Notes: generated by a model not told the origin, from the sequence alone. Positions 25,072 through 33,208 are shown, counted from the stretch's first letter. The stretch is DNA of 35,781 bases from Prevotella sp. tf2-5 (GCF_900115435.1 NZ_FOWK01000017.1:1-35781), one strand, 5' to 3'. Program-made: numbers and translations.

Positions 25072-26253
25072 TTATTTAGCCATCTGATAAATCTTCTCCA
25101 TATCCTCTGCCTGCAACACCTTAAAACAGCCACAAGTAGAAGAATAGTTACGGCTACACTTACGCACCATCTCCTTGATTTCGTCGTCCGTAATCTCACG
25201 ACCGATCAACTCATGGATATTAATAGGCATACCAATAGCATGATAGAAACGCTCCATTGCCTCAATACCACGCAGTGCAGTTCCCTCCGGGTCAGCGAAG
25301 TCATTGGGCACATCCATTACATTGACGGCAAAGCGGACGAAGCGACTGACATCCTCCTTGTAGACATAACGAGCCCAACTGGGCCAGATAGCCGCAAGAC
25401 CAGCACCATGGGTGACATCAAACATACCACTTAGCTCATGCTCCAACTGATGTGTTGCCCAATCGTCATGAATACCACAACCCGTCAGGCCATTATGAGC
25501 CACACTGCCTCCCCACATAATCTGGGCACGGAAACGATAGTCTTCCGGATTTTTCAACACATAGAAGATATTATCTTTCATGGTACGCAGCACTGCCTCT
25601 GCAATTGCCGTCGTCAAATCCATATCACCATCATGGGTAAAATAACGCTCCATCGTGTGCATCATCATATCCGTCACACCAGCAGCCGTTTGATAAGGAG
25701 GCAGCGTATAGGTACGCTCAGGATTCATGATGGCAAATTTCGGGCGACTGATATTATTTGAGTAACCAAGCTTGATATCACCATTCTCATTCGTAATGAC
25801 ACTCGACTCACTCATCTCACTACCCGCTGCGGGAATGGTCAGTACGGAGGCGACAGGAAGGCATTCCTTCGCATCAGCCTTTCTCGTGTAGAAATCCCAT
25901 ACATCGCCCTCATAACAAACTCCATAAGCTATAGCCTTGGCAGAATCAATCACACTACCTCCTCCTACTGCAAGGATGAAGTCTATCTGTTGCTCTTTAC
26001 AAAGTTGAATACCCTTATGAACCAATGATAGTCGTGGATTGGGGACCACCCCACCCAACTCCGTATGAAACACTCCGCCCTCATCCAACAGACGGCATAT
26101 CTTATCCAACAGACCAGATCGCTTGGCACTCTGACCTCCATAATGGACAAGGACACGATGTCCATCATATTTCTTTATCAAATGAGCAACCTGCTCTTCC
26201 GACCCTTTTCCAAACACCACTTCCGTTGGTGCATAATAATTGAAATCTTTCAT
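25072..26253 (-). CDS. iron-containing (YqhD/BdhA-like) alcohol dehydrogenase
   Basis: A 393-residue enzyme from the ATG at 26253 (MKDFNYYAPTEVVFGKG); the 13 extra in-frame codons upstream run into the promoter. The NAD(P) site is in VGGGSVIDSAKAIAYG (about residues 95-110), preceded by VLVHYGGQSAKRSG. The metal site uses Asp in GVTDMMMHTMERYF with its His residues, and the His pair in THQLEHELSGMFDVTHGAGLA. It resembles NAD(P)H-dependent butanol/aldehyde dehydrogenases that reduce fermentation aldehydes. First gene of the ADH-GH9-ettA minus operon, divergent from carB. Confidence 0.94.
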   Translation of the reverse strand: MKDFNYYAPTEVVFGKGSEEQVAHLIKKYDGHRVLVHYGGQSAKRSGLLDKICRLLDEGGVFHTELGGVVPNPRLSLVHKGIQLCKEQQIDFILAVGGGSVIDSAKAIAYGVCYEGDVWDFYTRKADAKECLPVASVLTIPAAGSEMSESSVITNENGDIKLGYSNNISRPKFAIMNPERTYTLPPYQTAAGVTDMMMHTMERYFTHDGDMDLTTAIAEAVLRTMKDNIFYVLKNPEDYRFRAQIMWGGSVAHNGLTGCGIHDDWATHQLEHELSGMFDVTHGAGLAAIWPSWARYVYKEDVSRFVRFAVNVMDVPNDFADPEGTALRGIEAMERFYHAIGMPINIHELIGREITDDEIKEMVRKCSRNYSSTCGCFKVLQAEDMEKIYQMAK

Positions 26254-26289
26254 AATACGCAAATGTTTTGTGTTAGTAATTCTGAGTTG

Positions 26290-26297
26290 CAAATATA
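26290..26297 (-). promoter_or_regulatory. -7 element of the ADH-GH9-ettA promoter
   Basis: Minus strand TATATTTG, about 37 bp before the ADH ATG, in the 174-bp divergent gap with carB. Confidence 0.5.
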
Positions 26298-26361
26298 CGA
26301 ATTAAATTTTAAATATTCATACATTAAACATGCGCATTAGTATTTTTTATAAGAAAGATGC

Positions 26362-26392
26362 TTTGTATTTCCCATAAAAAACACTAACTTTG
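26362..26392 (+). promoter_or_regulatory. promoter of carB
   Basis: TTTG (26362-26365) and TAACTTTG (26385-26392) spaced 19 bp; ATG at 26428, 35 bp downstream. Confidence 0.75.
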
Positions 26393-26427
26393 CATCCCGA
26401 AATTAGCACATTATTTTAATCTACGAT

Positions 26428-29400
26428 ATGAAGAAACAATTAAAGAAAGTGCTCGTGCTAGGTTCGGGTGCCCTTAAAATCGGACAGGCTGGCGAGTTTG
26501 ACTACTCAGGCTCACAGGCTCTGAAAGCATTACGTGAGGAAGGTATCTCTTCCGTGTTGGTAAACCCAAACATCGCTACGATCCAGACATCAGAAGGTAT
26601 CGCCGACAAGGTATACTTCCAACCTGTAACCACTCATTTCGTCACAGAAATTATTAAGAAGGAGCGTCCTGACGGTATCCTTCTCGCTTTTGGTGGACAG
26701 ACCGCCTTAAACTGTGGTACGGAATTGTACCAGACAGGTGTCTTGAAGGAATATGGCGTAGAGGTATTAGGAACCAGCGTCGAGGCCATCATGAACACAG
26801 AGGATCGCGACCTCTTTGTAAAGAAACTGGCAGAAGTCGACCTGAAGGTGCCTGTCTCCCATGCTGTAGAGAACATGGAGGATGCCCTGAAGGCTGCCCG
26901 TGAGATTGGTTTCCCCATTATGATCCGTTCTGCCTATGCATTGGGTGGTCTTGGCAGTGGTATTTGTCCTGACGAGAAAGCTTTCGTAGAATTGGCAGAG
27001 AGTGCTTTCACTTTTGCACCCCAGATTCTCGTCGAGGAGTCTTTAAAGGGTTGGAAAGAGATTGAGTTCGAGTGCATCCGTGATGCTAACGATCGTTGCT
27101 TTACGGTAGCTTCTATGGAGAACTTCGACCCTCTGGGCATCCACACTGGAGAGTCTATTGTCGTAGCTCCAACTTGTTCATTATCAGAGGAACAAGTAAA
27201 AATGTTACAGGAAATTACGATCAAGTGCGTGAAACACTTAGGCATTGTCGGAGAGTGCAACATCCAGTTTGCTTTCAATGCCAACACCAATGACTACCGT
27301 ATCATTGAGATCAACGCTCGTCTGAGTCGTTCCTCCGCTCTTGCCTCTAAGGCTACAGGTTATCCTTTGGCTTTTGTGGCAGCCAAGATTGCCCTGGGCT
27401 ATACCCTCGACCAGATTGGTGAGATGGGTACGACCTCCTCTGCCTATGTAGCCCCCAGTCTTGACTATATGATTTGTAAGATTCCTCGTTGGGACCTTAC
27501 CAAATTCGCAGGTGTCAGTCGTCTGATTGGTTCCAGCATGAAGTCTGTTGGTGAGATCATGTCTATCGGACGCTCATTCGAGGAAATGATACAGAAGGGA
27601 CTCCGTATGATTGGACAGGGCATGCATGGTTTCGTAGGCAATGACCACACCAAGTTCGACAATTTGGAAGACGCCTTGGCGAATCCTACTGACCTTCGCA
27701 TTTTCGCTATCGCACAGGCTTTAGAAGAAGGTTATACCATCGATCATATTGAAGAACTCACCAAAATTGACAAGTGGTTCTTAGAGCGACTGAAGCATAT
27801 CGTAGACCTGAAGCATCAGTTGATGGAGTATAACAAGTTGGAAGACCTGCCCACTTCTTTATTATTAGAGGTGAAACAATGTGGTTTCTCTGATTTCCAG
27901 ATCGCCCGTTTCGTCCTGAAACCCCAGAGTGGTAACATGGAGAAGGAAAACCTGGAGGTACGCCAGTATCGTAAGTCAAAAGGTATCTTGCCATCCGTCA
28001 AGCGCATCCCGACAGTTGCCTCTGAGCATCCTGAGCTCACCAACTATCTATATTTCACATACACCCACACCCCTGCCTTCGGCACTCCTGATGGCAAGGC
28101 ATATACAGCAAAGCATGACATCAACTACTATAAGAACGAGAAGTCTGTCATCGTATTAGGCTCTGGTGCTTATCGTATTGGTTCCAGTGTGGAGTTTGAC
28201 TGGTGTTCTGTGAATGCCATCAATACGGCTCGCAAACTGGGTTATAAATCTATTATGATTAACTACAACCCAGAGACTGTCTCAACCGACTATGATATGT
28301 GCGACCGTCTCTATTTCGACGAACTATCATTGGAACGTGTGCTTGATGTCATTGACTTGGAGGAACCTCGTGGTGTCGTTGTCAGCGTGGGAGGTCAGAT
28401 TCCTAATAACCTGGCAATGAAACTGCATCGCCAAGGTGTTCCCGTATTGGGAACCAGTCCTGTGAACATCGACCGTGCAGAGAACCGCGATAAATTTTCC
28501 GCTATGCTCGACAAGTTGGATATTGACCAGCCAGCATGGCGTGCCCTCACCTCTTTTGACGACATCAAAGAGTTCGTCAGCGAGGTAGGCTATCCCGTAT
28601 TGGTACGTCCTTCTTACGTGCTCTCCGGTGCTGCCATGAATGTCTGCTACGATGATGAGGAGCTGCATCGTTTCCTCTCGATGGCTACTGAGGTGTCAAA
28701 GGAATTCCCTGTGGTCGTTTCTAAGTTCATGACAGAGACTAAAGAGATTGAGTTTGATGCTGTTGCTGACAAGGGAGAGGTTGTTGAGTATGCTATCTCT
28801 GAGCATGTAGAGTATGCTGGTGTACACTCTGGTGATGCTACGATGGTATTCCCTGCACAACATATTTATTTCTCTACCATCCGTCAGATTAAGAAGATTT
28901 CCCGTAAAATTGCGAAGGAACTGAATATCTCTGGTCCTTTCAACATCCAGTTCCTTGCCAAGAATCGTGAGGTAAAGGTGATTGAGTGTAACCTGCGCGC
29001 TTCTCGTTCGTTCCCCTTCGTATCTAAGATCCTGAAGCGTAACTTCATCGAGACAGCTACCAAGATTATGCTCGATGCTCCTTATAGTAAACCCGACAAG
29101 AGTGAGTTTGACATCGACCGTATTGGTGTGAAGGCTTCACAATTCTCATTTGCCCGCTTGCAGAATGCCGACCCTGTCCTGGGTGTGGATATGAGTTCTA
29201 CTGGCGAGGTAGGCTGTCTGGGTGATGATCTCAATGAAGCATTGCTCAACGCACTCATTGCTACAGGTTACCGCCTGCCAAAGACAAGTGTACTGATTTC
29301 CAGTGGTGATGCCAAGGGGAAGGTCAGTCTGTTGGAACCTGCCAAGCAATTGGTGAAAAAAGGGTATAAGGTTTATGCTACAGGTGGAACGGCTAAGTTC

Positions 29401-29688
29401 TTCAACGAGAACGGTGTGGAAGCGACAGCAGTCAGTTGGCCTGATGAAGATGGTGAGAACAACGTGATGGACATGATTGCCAACCACCAATTTGACCTCA
29501 TCGTTAATGTTCCCAAGAACCATACCAAGCGTGAGCTGACCAATGGCTATCGCATCCGTCGTGGTGCCATTGACCATAATATTCCTCTGATGACGAATGT
29601 TCGTCTTGCCAAAGCTTTCATTGAGGCATTCACTGCCATGAAGGAAGAGGATATCAAGATCAAGTCATGGCAGGAATACAATTCATAA
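26428..29688 (+). CDS. carB: carbamoyl-phosphate synthase large subunit CarB (CAD-like type)
   Basis: A 1086-residue enzyme making carbamoyl phosphate from bicarbonate, ammonia and two ATP. Domain order is complete. The first ATP-grasp half (1-400) has LGSGALKIGQAGEFDYSGSQ, IRSAYALGGLGSG and EINARLSRSSALASKATGYP. The oligomerisation domain follows, then the second half (about 575-940) with LGSGAYRIGSSVEFDW, RPSYVLSGAAMNV and ECNLRASRSFPFVSK. The C-terminal MGS-like allosteric domain (about 955-1075) has VYATGGTAKFF. Motifs such as ARLSRSSALASKATGYP and SSVEFDWCSVN match the eukaryotic CAD/CPS-II type more than enterobacterial CarB (compare SRSSALASKATGFP in the latter and GQACEFDYSG). The small subunit carA is not adjacent. 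Confidence 0.97.
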   Translation: MKKQLKKVLVLGSGALKIGQAGEFDYSGSQALKALREEGISSVLVNPNIATIQTSEGIADKVYFQPVTTHFVTEIIKKERPDGILLAFGGQTALNCGTELYQTGVLKEYGVEVLGTSVEAIMNTEDRDLFVKKLAEVDLKVPVSHAVENMEDALKAAREIGFPIMIRSAYALGGLGSGICPDEKAFVELAESAFTFAPQILVEESLKGWKEIEFECIRDANDRCFTVASMENFDPLGIHTGESIVVAPTCSLSEEQVKMLQEITIKCVKHLGIVGECNIQFAFNANTNDYRIIEINARLSRSSALASKATGYPLAFVAAKIALGYTLDQIGEMGTTSSAYVAPSLDYMICKIPRWDLTKFAGVSRLIGSSMKSVGEIMSIGRSFEEMIQKGLRMIGQGMHGFVGNDHTKFDNLEDALANPTDLRIFAIAQALEEGYTIDHIEELTKIDKWFLERLKHIVDLKHQLMEYNKLEDLPTSLLLEVKQCGFSDFQIARFVLKPQSGNMEKENLEVRQYRKSKGILPSVKRIPTVASEHPELTNYLYFTYTHTPAFGTPDGKAYTAKHDINYYKNEKSVIVLGSGAYRIGSSVEFDWCSVNAINTARKLGYKSIMINYNPETVSTDYDMCDRLYFDELSLERVLDVIDLEEPRGVVVSVGGQIPNNLAMKLHRQGVPVLGTSPVNIDRAENRDKFSAMLDKLDIDQPAWRALTSFDDIKEFVSEVGYPVLVRPSYVLSGAAMNVCYDDEELHRFLSMATEVSKEFPVVVSKFMTETKEIEFDAVADKGEVVEYAISEHVEYAGVHSGDATMVFPAQHIYFSTIRQIKKISRKIAKELNISGPFNIQFLAKNREVKVIECNLRASRSFPFVSKILKRNFIETATKIMLDAPYSKPDKSEFDIDRIGVKASQFSFARLQNADPVLGVDMSSTGEVGCLGDDLNEALLNALIATGYRLPKTSVLISSGDAKGKVSLLEPAKQLVKKGYKVYATGGTAKFFNENGVEATAVSWPDEDGENNVMDMIANHQFDLIVNVPKNHTKRELTNGYRIRRGAIDHNIPLMTNVRLAKAFIEAFTAMKEEDIKIKSWQEYNS

Positions 29689-29725
29689 ATAAGAGTTGAA
29701 TACTGATAGTTTAGACTTTATAGAT

Positions 29726-30349
29726 TTGAGACAAATATTAAATTTATTCTTTACACTCCTGTGCCTGTTGTTCCCATTAGGGACACAGGCACAGGAGACT
29801 CCTAATGCCCAACAAGCAAGACGCATGTTCGACCAAGCCTATCAGATGGTGTTTGGTCCTGAAGGGTCGCAACTTCACTATGCCGTCAATATCATCGGCA
29901 TCTATAAGACAGAGGGGACTATTTGGACAAAAGGCAAAAAGAGCAAGTTCATCGATGAGAAATATATCGCATGGAACGATGATGTCACCTACTACCGTTT
30001 AGAACGTAAGAAAAAGACGATTACTATCTACGATGCTCATTCTGAAGAACGTGACAAGTATGCCACCAAGTTTAAGTTTACTCCAGACAACTACACTTAC
30101 AGCATCAAAAATGATGAAAAAAAAGGTTATTATATTACCCTGAAGGCGAAGAAAGGAGTCAAGGGTATCAAGGAAGCCCGTGTCTTGCTCGACCATCATA
30201 CCCACTACCCTATCAATGTACGTGTAAAGGTGGGTATCTTCCATACTACCATTAAAATCAGCAATTTCAAGGTCGGTGGCATTCCCGATCAAATGTTCAC
30301 TTTCCCTCGTTCACAATATCTTGATTACAAGTTTATTGACAAACGTTGA
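29726..30349 (+). CDS. secreted LolA-like outer-membrane lipoprotein carrier family protein
   Basis: No ATG exists in a usable position. In-frame initiators are TTG at 29696 and TTG at 29726. I choose 29726 because it yields a clean signal peptide (RQILNLFFTLLCLLFPLGTQAQ), while 29696 adds ten mostly polar or acidic residues. The mature protein (about 185 residues) is strand-rich: YKTEGTIWTKGKKSKFIDEK, DDVTYYRLERKKKTITIYD and a C-terminal ISNFKVGGIPDQMFTFPRSQY. This matches the half-open barrel pattern of LolA-like lipoprotein-sorting proteins in Bacteroidota. The assignment is by pattern. It follows carB by 37 bp and is probably co-transcribed. Confidence 0.72.
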   Translation: MRQILNLFFTLLCLLFPLGTQAQETPNAQQARRMFDQAYQMVFGPEGSQLHYAVNIIGIYKTEGTIWTKGKKSKFIDEKYIAWNDDVTYYRLERKKKTITIYDAHSEERDKYATKFKFTPDNYTYSIKNDEKKGYYITLKAKKGVKGIKEARVLLDHHTHYPINVRVKVGIFHTTIKISNFKVGGIPDQMFTFPRSQYLDYKFIDKR

Positions 30350-30381
30350 CAACTTGTCCGAAAGATATTAAGCAGTAAGTC

Positions 30382-31209
30382 TCACTCTTCATTGTACGAG
30401 CGAGTCCACCCTTTTTTCTCCATCATCTGTTTTTGGGCATCTGTAAGGGTACGGTTACCAAGACTGACATAAGGGTCTTCAAACATTACATGGTCTGACC
30501 AGGATGTGTCCAATTTCACTCCTTCAGGCAATGTAGTGAGAAATGTATTTAATTGTGTGTCATTCATAGGATTGTCACCAAGAAAAACACAATGAAGGTT
30601 TTTCTGCGTACTCAAGTCAAGTTTAGTAAACATATTCTGATGCACGTCCAGAATAAACAGCGAGTCTGTACCCTCCATCATTATCTCTGTGAGCAGGTTC
30701 TCATCGGCGTATAGTTGTTCGAGTCTGGACAGATGACTCACATCCAGTTTAGTTATCTTATTTTTACTGCATTTCAACTCAACAAGATTGGGACACTGTG
30801 ACACATCAAGTCCTGTCAACTGACAGTCTATACAATACAATCTATACAATTCCTCCAATCTCGGCATGGTAAGCTGACCCAACATCTGACTACTCATACG
30901 CAGGTCTCCAAGATATGGAAAGTGCTCTATGCCCTGAAGAGAACGAATTCCACTTACAGGGATTGACAGTTCATCAATCTTCTTTTGCTCCTCGATAGTG
31001 AGAATAGAGTCCTTGCCAAAGTCCAAGCCTAACAGATAAGTGCGGAAAACATCGTCAGGGAAATTCGCTTTGTCAATAGAGACGCCTGTAACCGTCTCTT
31101 TTGTTTCATTATTGTTGTCGTCAATATCCTGACGGGAAAAGAAGAATACCGCAAGTAATATCAATCCACCAATGGCAACGACACAATATGTTAGAGAAGA
31201 CTTTTTCAT
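30382..31209 (-). CDS. membrane-anchored leucine-rich-repeat protein
   Basis: A 275-residue protein from the ATG at 31209 (MKKSSLTY); a GTG one codon upstream is less likely. Residues 8-25 are a hydrophobic anchor or uncleaved signal (YCVVAIGGLILLAVFFFS). Residues 45-80 resemble the Bacteroidota pre-LRR module (IDKANFPDDVFRTYLLGLDFGKDSILTIEE). Repeats follow with the LxxLxCxxNxLTxLDVSxCxNL pattern at about 130-210 (LTGLDVSQCPNLVELKCSKN, ITKLDVSHLSRLEQLYADEN, FTKLDLSTQKNLHCVFLGDN). Extracytoplasmic, probably a binding protein; ligand unknown. It reads convergent with the LolA-like gene. Confidence 0.85.
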   Translation of the reverse strand: MKKSSLTYCVVAIGGLILLAVFFFSRQDIDDNNNETKETVTGVSIDKANFPDDVFRTYLLGLDFGKDSILTIEEQKKIDELSIPVSGIRSLQGIEHFPYLGDLRMSSQMLGQLTMPRLEELYRLYCIDCQLTGLDVSQCPNLVELKCSKNKITKLDVSHLSRLEQLYADENLLTEIMMEGTDSLFILDVHQNMFTKLDLSTQKNLHCVFLGDNPMNDTQLNTFLTTLPEGVKLDTSWSDHVMFEDPYVSLGNRTLTDAQKQMMEKKGWTRSYNEE

Positions 31210-31243
31210 CACACATTGAATTATTTAGTTATTTCTACGATTG

Positions 31244-31251
31244 CAAAAATA
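31244..31251 (-). promoter_or_regulatory. -7 element of the LRR gene promoter
   Basis: Minus strand TATTTTTG, 35 bp before the ATG at 31209. Confidence 0.45.
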
Positions 31252-31339
31252 CGAAATCTTTCTCATATAGGAACATTATTTCACTAATATGCTATTATAG
31301 ACGAGCACACTTTCATTTCTAACAAGTCTGAACTGAGAA

Positions 31340-31411
31340 AATAAAAGAACTCCGTTTTAACAAGTCGCTTGCCGATCCAAACGGGGCTCTTACCCTAAAC
31401 AGGTTCCTTTC
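31340..31411 (-). ncRNA. candidate small RNA with own promoter and terminator
   Basis: On the minus strand TATCTTTG (31417-31424), with TTTG (31445-31448) 20 bp upstream, would start a transcript near 31411. About 20 nt later begins a 13-bp stem AAGAGCCCCGTTT / AAACGGAGTTCTT (31379-31391 with 31345-31357; one mismatch, one G-U), followed by TTTATTTT. No open frame fits in between. The promoter and terminator are both visible; expression is inferred. Confidence 0.4.
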
Positions 31412-31416
31412 ATTTG

Positions 31417-31448
31417 CAAAGATAAGAGTTTAATTTCAATTCCCCAAA
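31417..31448 (-). promoter_or_regulatory. orphan minus-strand promoter
   Basis: TATCTTTG and an upstream TTTG at 20-bp spacing, with no coding gene before the terminator-like hairpin at 31345-31391. Confidence 0.5.
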
Positions 31449-31470
31449 TAAAATAGTACTTTTTTCTTTC

Positions 31471-31492
31471 CCTCCCCCTCAACAGGGGGAGG
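31471..31492. repeat. perfect GC-rich hairpin
   Basis: CCTCCCCCT-caac-AGGGGGAGG, 9-bp perfect stem. Its left flank TTTCCCTCCCCCTCAA (31467-31482) recurs at 32403-32418 without the right arm. Confidence 0.8.
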
Positions 31493-31622
31493 TCAGGAGA
31501 GGGTCTTCACTTTTTCCTCCAAATCCTTTGGCGTTTTACAAATTATTCGTATCTTTTAGTCTTCTCTGAAGCCTTGGAGATACTTTCGCTCGAGAATAAA
31601 AACCAAAAAATTTCTCTTTTAT

Positions 31623-31653
31623 TTTGTATTTTACTCACTTATTTGTATCTTTG
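31623..31653 (+). promoter_or_regulatory. promoter of the MNT-HEPN pair
   Basis: TTTG (31623-31626) and TATCTTTG (31646-31653), spaced 19 bp, in the block CTCACTTATTTGTATCTTTG. A degenerate copy lies upstream: TTTG at 31527-31530 and TATCTTTT at 31550-31557, also with 19-bp spacing. Confidence 0.7.
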
Positions 31654-31678
31654 CCAATGGAAACATCAAGTTCTGCCT

Positions 31679-31978
31679 ATGAGTACACAGCTAATGACAG
31701 AGAAAATCGCAGAGTACTTCAAGACTCAGCCCGTCTTGAGAGCATGGCTGTTTGGTTCTTTTGCTCGTGGTGAAGAGACTCCGGATAGTGATGTGGATAT
31801 ATTGGTTGAGTTTGATCATAGTTCACCAATTGGTCTTTTTGCATATGCTCGAATGCATCGTGAATTAGAAGAACATTTAAGACGAAAAGTTGATTTGGTA
31901 GAAGAAGGTTCTTTGAGACCTGCAGTTCTAAATCACGCATTACATGATATTAAGATTATCTATGAGAGAAGCAATTAG
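31679..31978 (+). CDS. MNT-domain nucleotidyltransferase antitoxin (MntA-like)
   Basis: A 99-residue minimal nucleotidyltransferase. The start is MSTQLMTEKI at 31679, since the longer frame to 31574 runs through the promoter. The catalytic signature GSFARG (26-31) followed by SDVD (Asp38, Asp40) and the third acid Asp72 in RKVDLVEE are all present, so the active site looks intact. In type VII toxin-antitoxin systems, MntA neutralises HepT by adding AMP units to a tyrosine near the HEPN active site. The stop overlaps the next gene by 17 bp, giving coupled translation of antitoxin first, toxin second. Confidence 0.9.
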   Translation: MSTQLMTEKIAEYFKTQPVLRAWLFGSFARGEETPDSDVDILVEFDHSSPIGLFAYARMHRELEEHLRRKVDLVEEGSLRPAVLNHALHDIKIIYERSN

Positions 31979-32327
31979 AGACATAGACAGACTCTGTCAT
32001 ATAGAGGAGTCCATAAAGCATGTGATGGATTTTCTTAAAGGTAAAACATACGAAGAGATGAAGTCTGATGTTATGTGTTATCATGCTGTTGTCTACAATA
32101 TAATGATTATTGGAGAGGCGGCAAATCTGCTCACAAAAGACTTTAGAGAGAAACACCCTGAGGTTCCTTGGCGAGATATTGTGGACATGCGCAATGTTTT
32201 AGTTCATGGTTATTTTACGACGAGTGCTCTATTCATATGGGAAACTTATACGAAAGATTTGCCAATCCTTTTACAACAGGTTGAAAAATATATTAAAGAA
32301 TTAAGGAACAATGTTGAACTAAAATAA
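31962..32327 (+). CDS. HEPN-domain toxin (HepT-like RNase)
   Basis: A 121-residue all-helical protein. I start at MREAIRDIDRL (31962), the typical HepT opening, rather than at 31944. The HEPN active-site motif R-x4-H-x-Y is complete as RNVLVHGY (Arg77, His82, Tyr84). NIMIIGEAANLLTKDFREKHPEVPWRDIVDMRN is the characteristic preceding helix-loop. HepT proteins are RNases held inactive by AMPylation of the Tyr by the partner MntA. It overlaps the MNT gene and is followed by a strong terminator. Lower GC than the core operons nearby, in keeping with a mobile cassette. Confidence 0.92.
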   Translation: MREAIRDIDRLCHIEESIKHVMDFLKGKTYEEMKSDVMCYHAVVYNIMIIGEAANLLTKDFREKHPEVPWRDIVDMRNVLVHGYFTTSALFIWETYTKDLPILLQQVEKYIKELRNNVELK

Positions 32328-32370
32328 AACGACAATGCTTATGGGCTGAGACAGAAATTACACATATACT

Positions 32371-32405
32371 AACGAGGAAGCGACATGCTTCCTCGTTTGC
32401 TTTTT
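32371..32405 (+). terminator. intrinsic terminator of the MNT-HEPN operon
   Basis: AACGAGGAAGC-gacat-GCTTCCTCGTT, perfect 11-bp stem, then TGCTTTTT, 43 bp after the HEPN stop. Confidence 0.88.
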
Positions 32406-32541
32406 CCCTCCCCCTCAATGAATCATTCAGTCATCGACGAAGTCGCTTGCCAGAGCAAGAAACCCAACTTTCTTGTCATAAAAGAGATCAAGAGACGTAC
32501 TCCTAATCCATTTAGGGCACCCTCCCAAATTAGGAGGGTGC
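32403..32541. repeat. repeat-like intergenic DNA with alternative hairpins
   Basis: This gap carries TTTCCCTCCCCCTCAA (32403-32418) and AAGTCGCTTGCC (32440-32451), both also present on the other side of the toxin-antitoxin pair (31467 and 31362). It also has two competing perfect stems: CTCCTAAT/ATTAGGAG (32500-32536) and GCACCCTCC/GGAGGGTGC (32517-32541). The latter may terminate the minus-strand cluster. I see no gene between 32328 and 32623. Confidence 0.55.
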
Positions 32542-32623
32542 TTATGAGACTCGAGCCATCATCATTGTTTTCCAAGTGAGACAGGTACCAGTCCCTGAGT
32601 GTCTTGTAGCAGCCTCCCAAGGT

Positions 32624-33166
32624 CTACAATCGTTTCAATTTCCTACAAACAAACAATTCGTTGTCGTTATTTCCTTTAATATGGAAAGTAAGAACGTCAG
32701 GAATAATGTTCGACGGAGCATTTATAGGTTGCCTTTTCCATAGGGATTCACAATCCTTTTTCCACCATTCATTAATGACAAATACATTTTCAGAAGGAAA
32801 GAGCGTGTTTGTTGCATTGAGAACATTTTCCTCGCCAACAATGTCCGCCAAACTTGCAGTGATAATTTTCTCGGCAAGCAAGATCTGACATTTTATGGGG
32901 TGTTTGAGGTTTGACAGGTATCCAACATAAATGGAATTCAGCCGATCTTTTATTTCTTCAATGTGGTGCCCTTTGTCTTGTAATCGCTTGTAGATATTTC
33001 GGATGGACATACCACAATAATACTTCTCTCTGGTCTTCGCAAATTTTGGTTTGCCGTGCAATAAGTATAGAGAACAATTGAATTGTTGTTCTTGTTCCCA
33101 TTCTTTGACTTCCTTCTGGCTCGTAAACGGGCCATACCATTTGATTAGAAATACGTTTTTCTCCAT
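32624..33166 (-). CDS. GIY-YIG-like nuclease-domain protein (tentative)
   Basis: A 180-residue protein. Residues 30-100 fit a divergent GIY-YIG nuclease: CSLYLLHG (Tyr34 in the GIY position), KYYCGMS (Tyr50, Gly52 in the YIG position), IYKRLQDKGHH with Arg61, and Glu99 in LLAEKIITAS as the metal-ligand glutamate. Family members cut DNA in repair, restriction or homing. Here the protein stands alone with an 80-residue C-terminal tail of unknown fold (NEWWKKDCESLWKRQP). It is last in a four-gene minus-strand cluster, 42 bp after the zinc-ribbon gene. The domain call rests on spaced motifs only; an inactive relative is possible. Confidence 0.6.
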   Translation of the reverse strand: MEKNVFLIKWYGPFTSQKEVKEWEQEQQFNCSLYLLHGKPKFAKTREKYYCGMSIRNIYKRLQDKGHHIEEIKDRLNSIYVGYLSNLKHPIKCQILLAEKIITASLADIVGEENVLNATNTLFPSENVFVINEWWKKDCESLWKRQPINAPSNIIPDVLTFHIKGNNDNELFVCRKLKRL

Positions 33167-33208
33167 ATATTATGTCGTTTGCAAAAAGGTGTTTATAATT
33201 CCTTACTC

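Noticed and set aside
31657..31773. Small frame starting ATGGAAACATC just after the MNT promoter
   Set aside because: It overlaps the MNT gene out of frame for only about 38 codons; the MNT start at 31679 fits the family.
32423..32620. 65-codon minus-strand reading frame between the HEPN gene and the GIY-YIG-like gene
   Set aside because: It lies across repeat and hairpin DNA, shows no recognisable family and has no promoter of its own.
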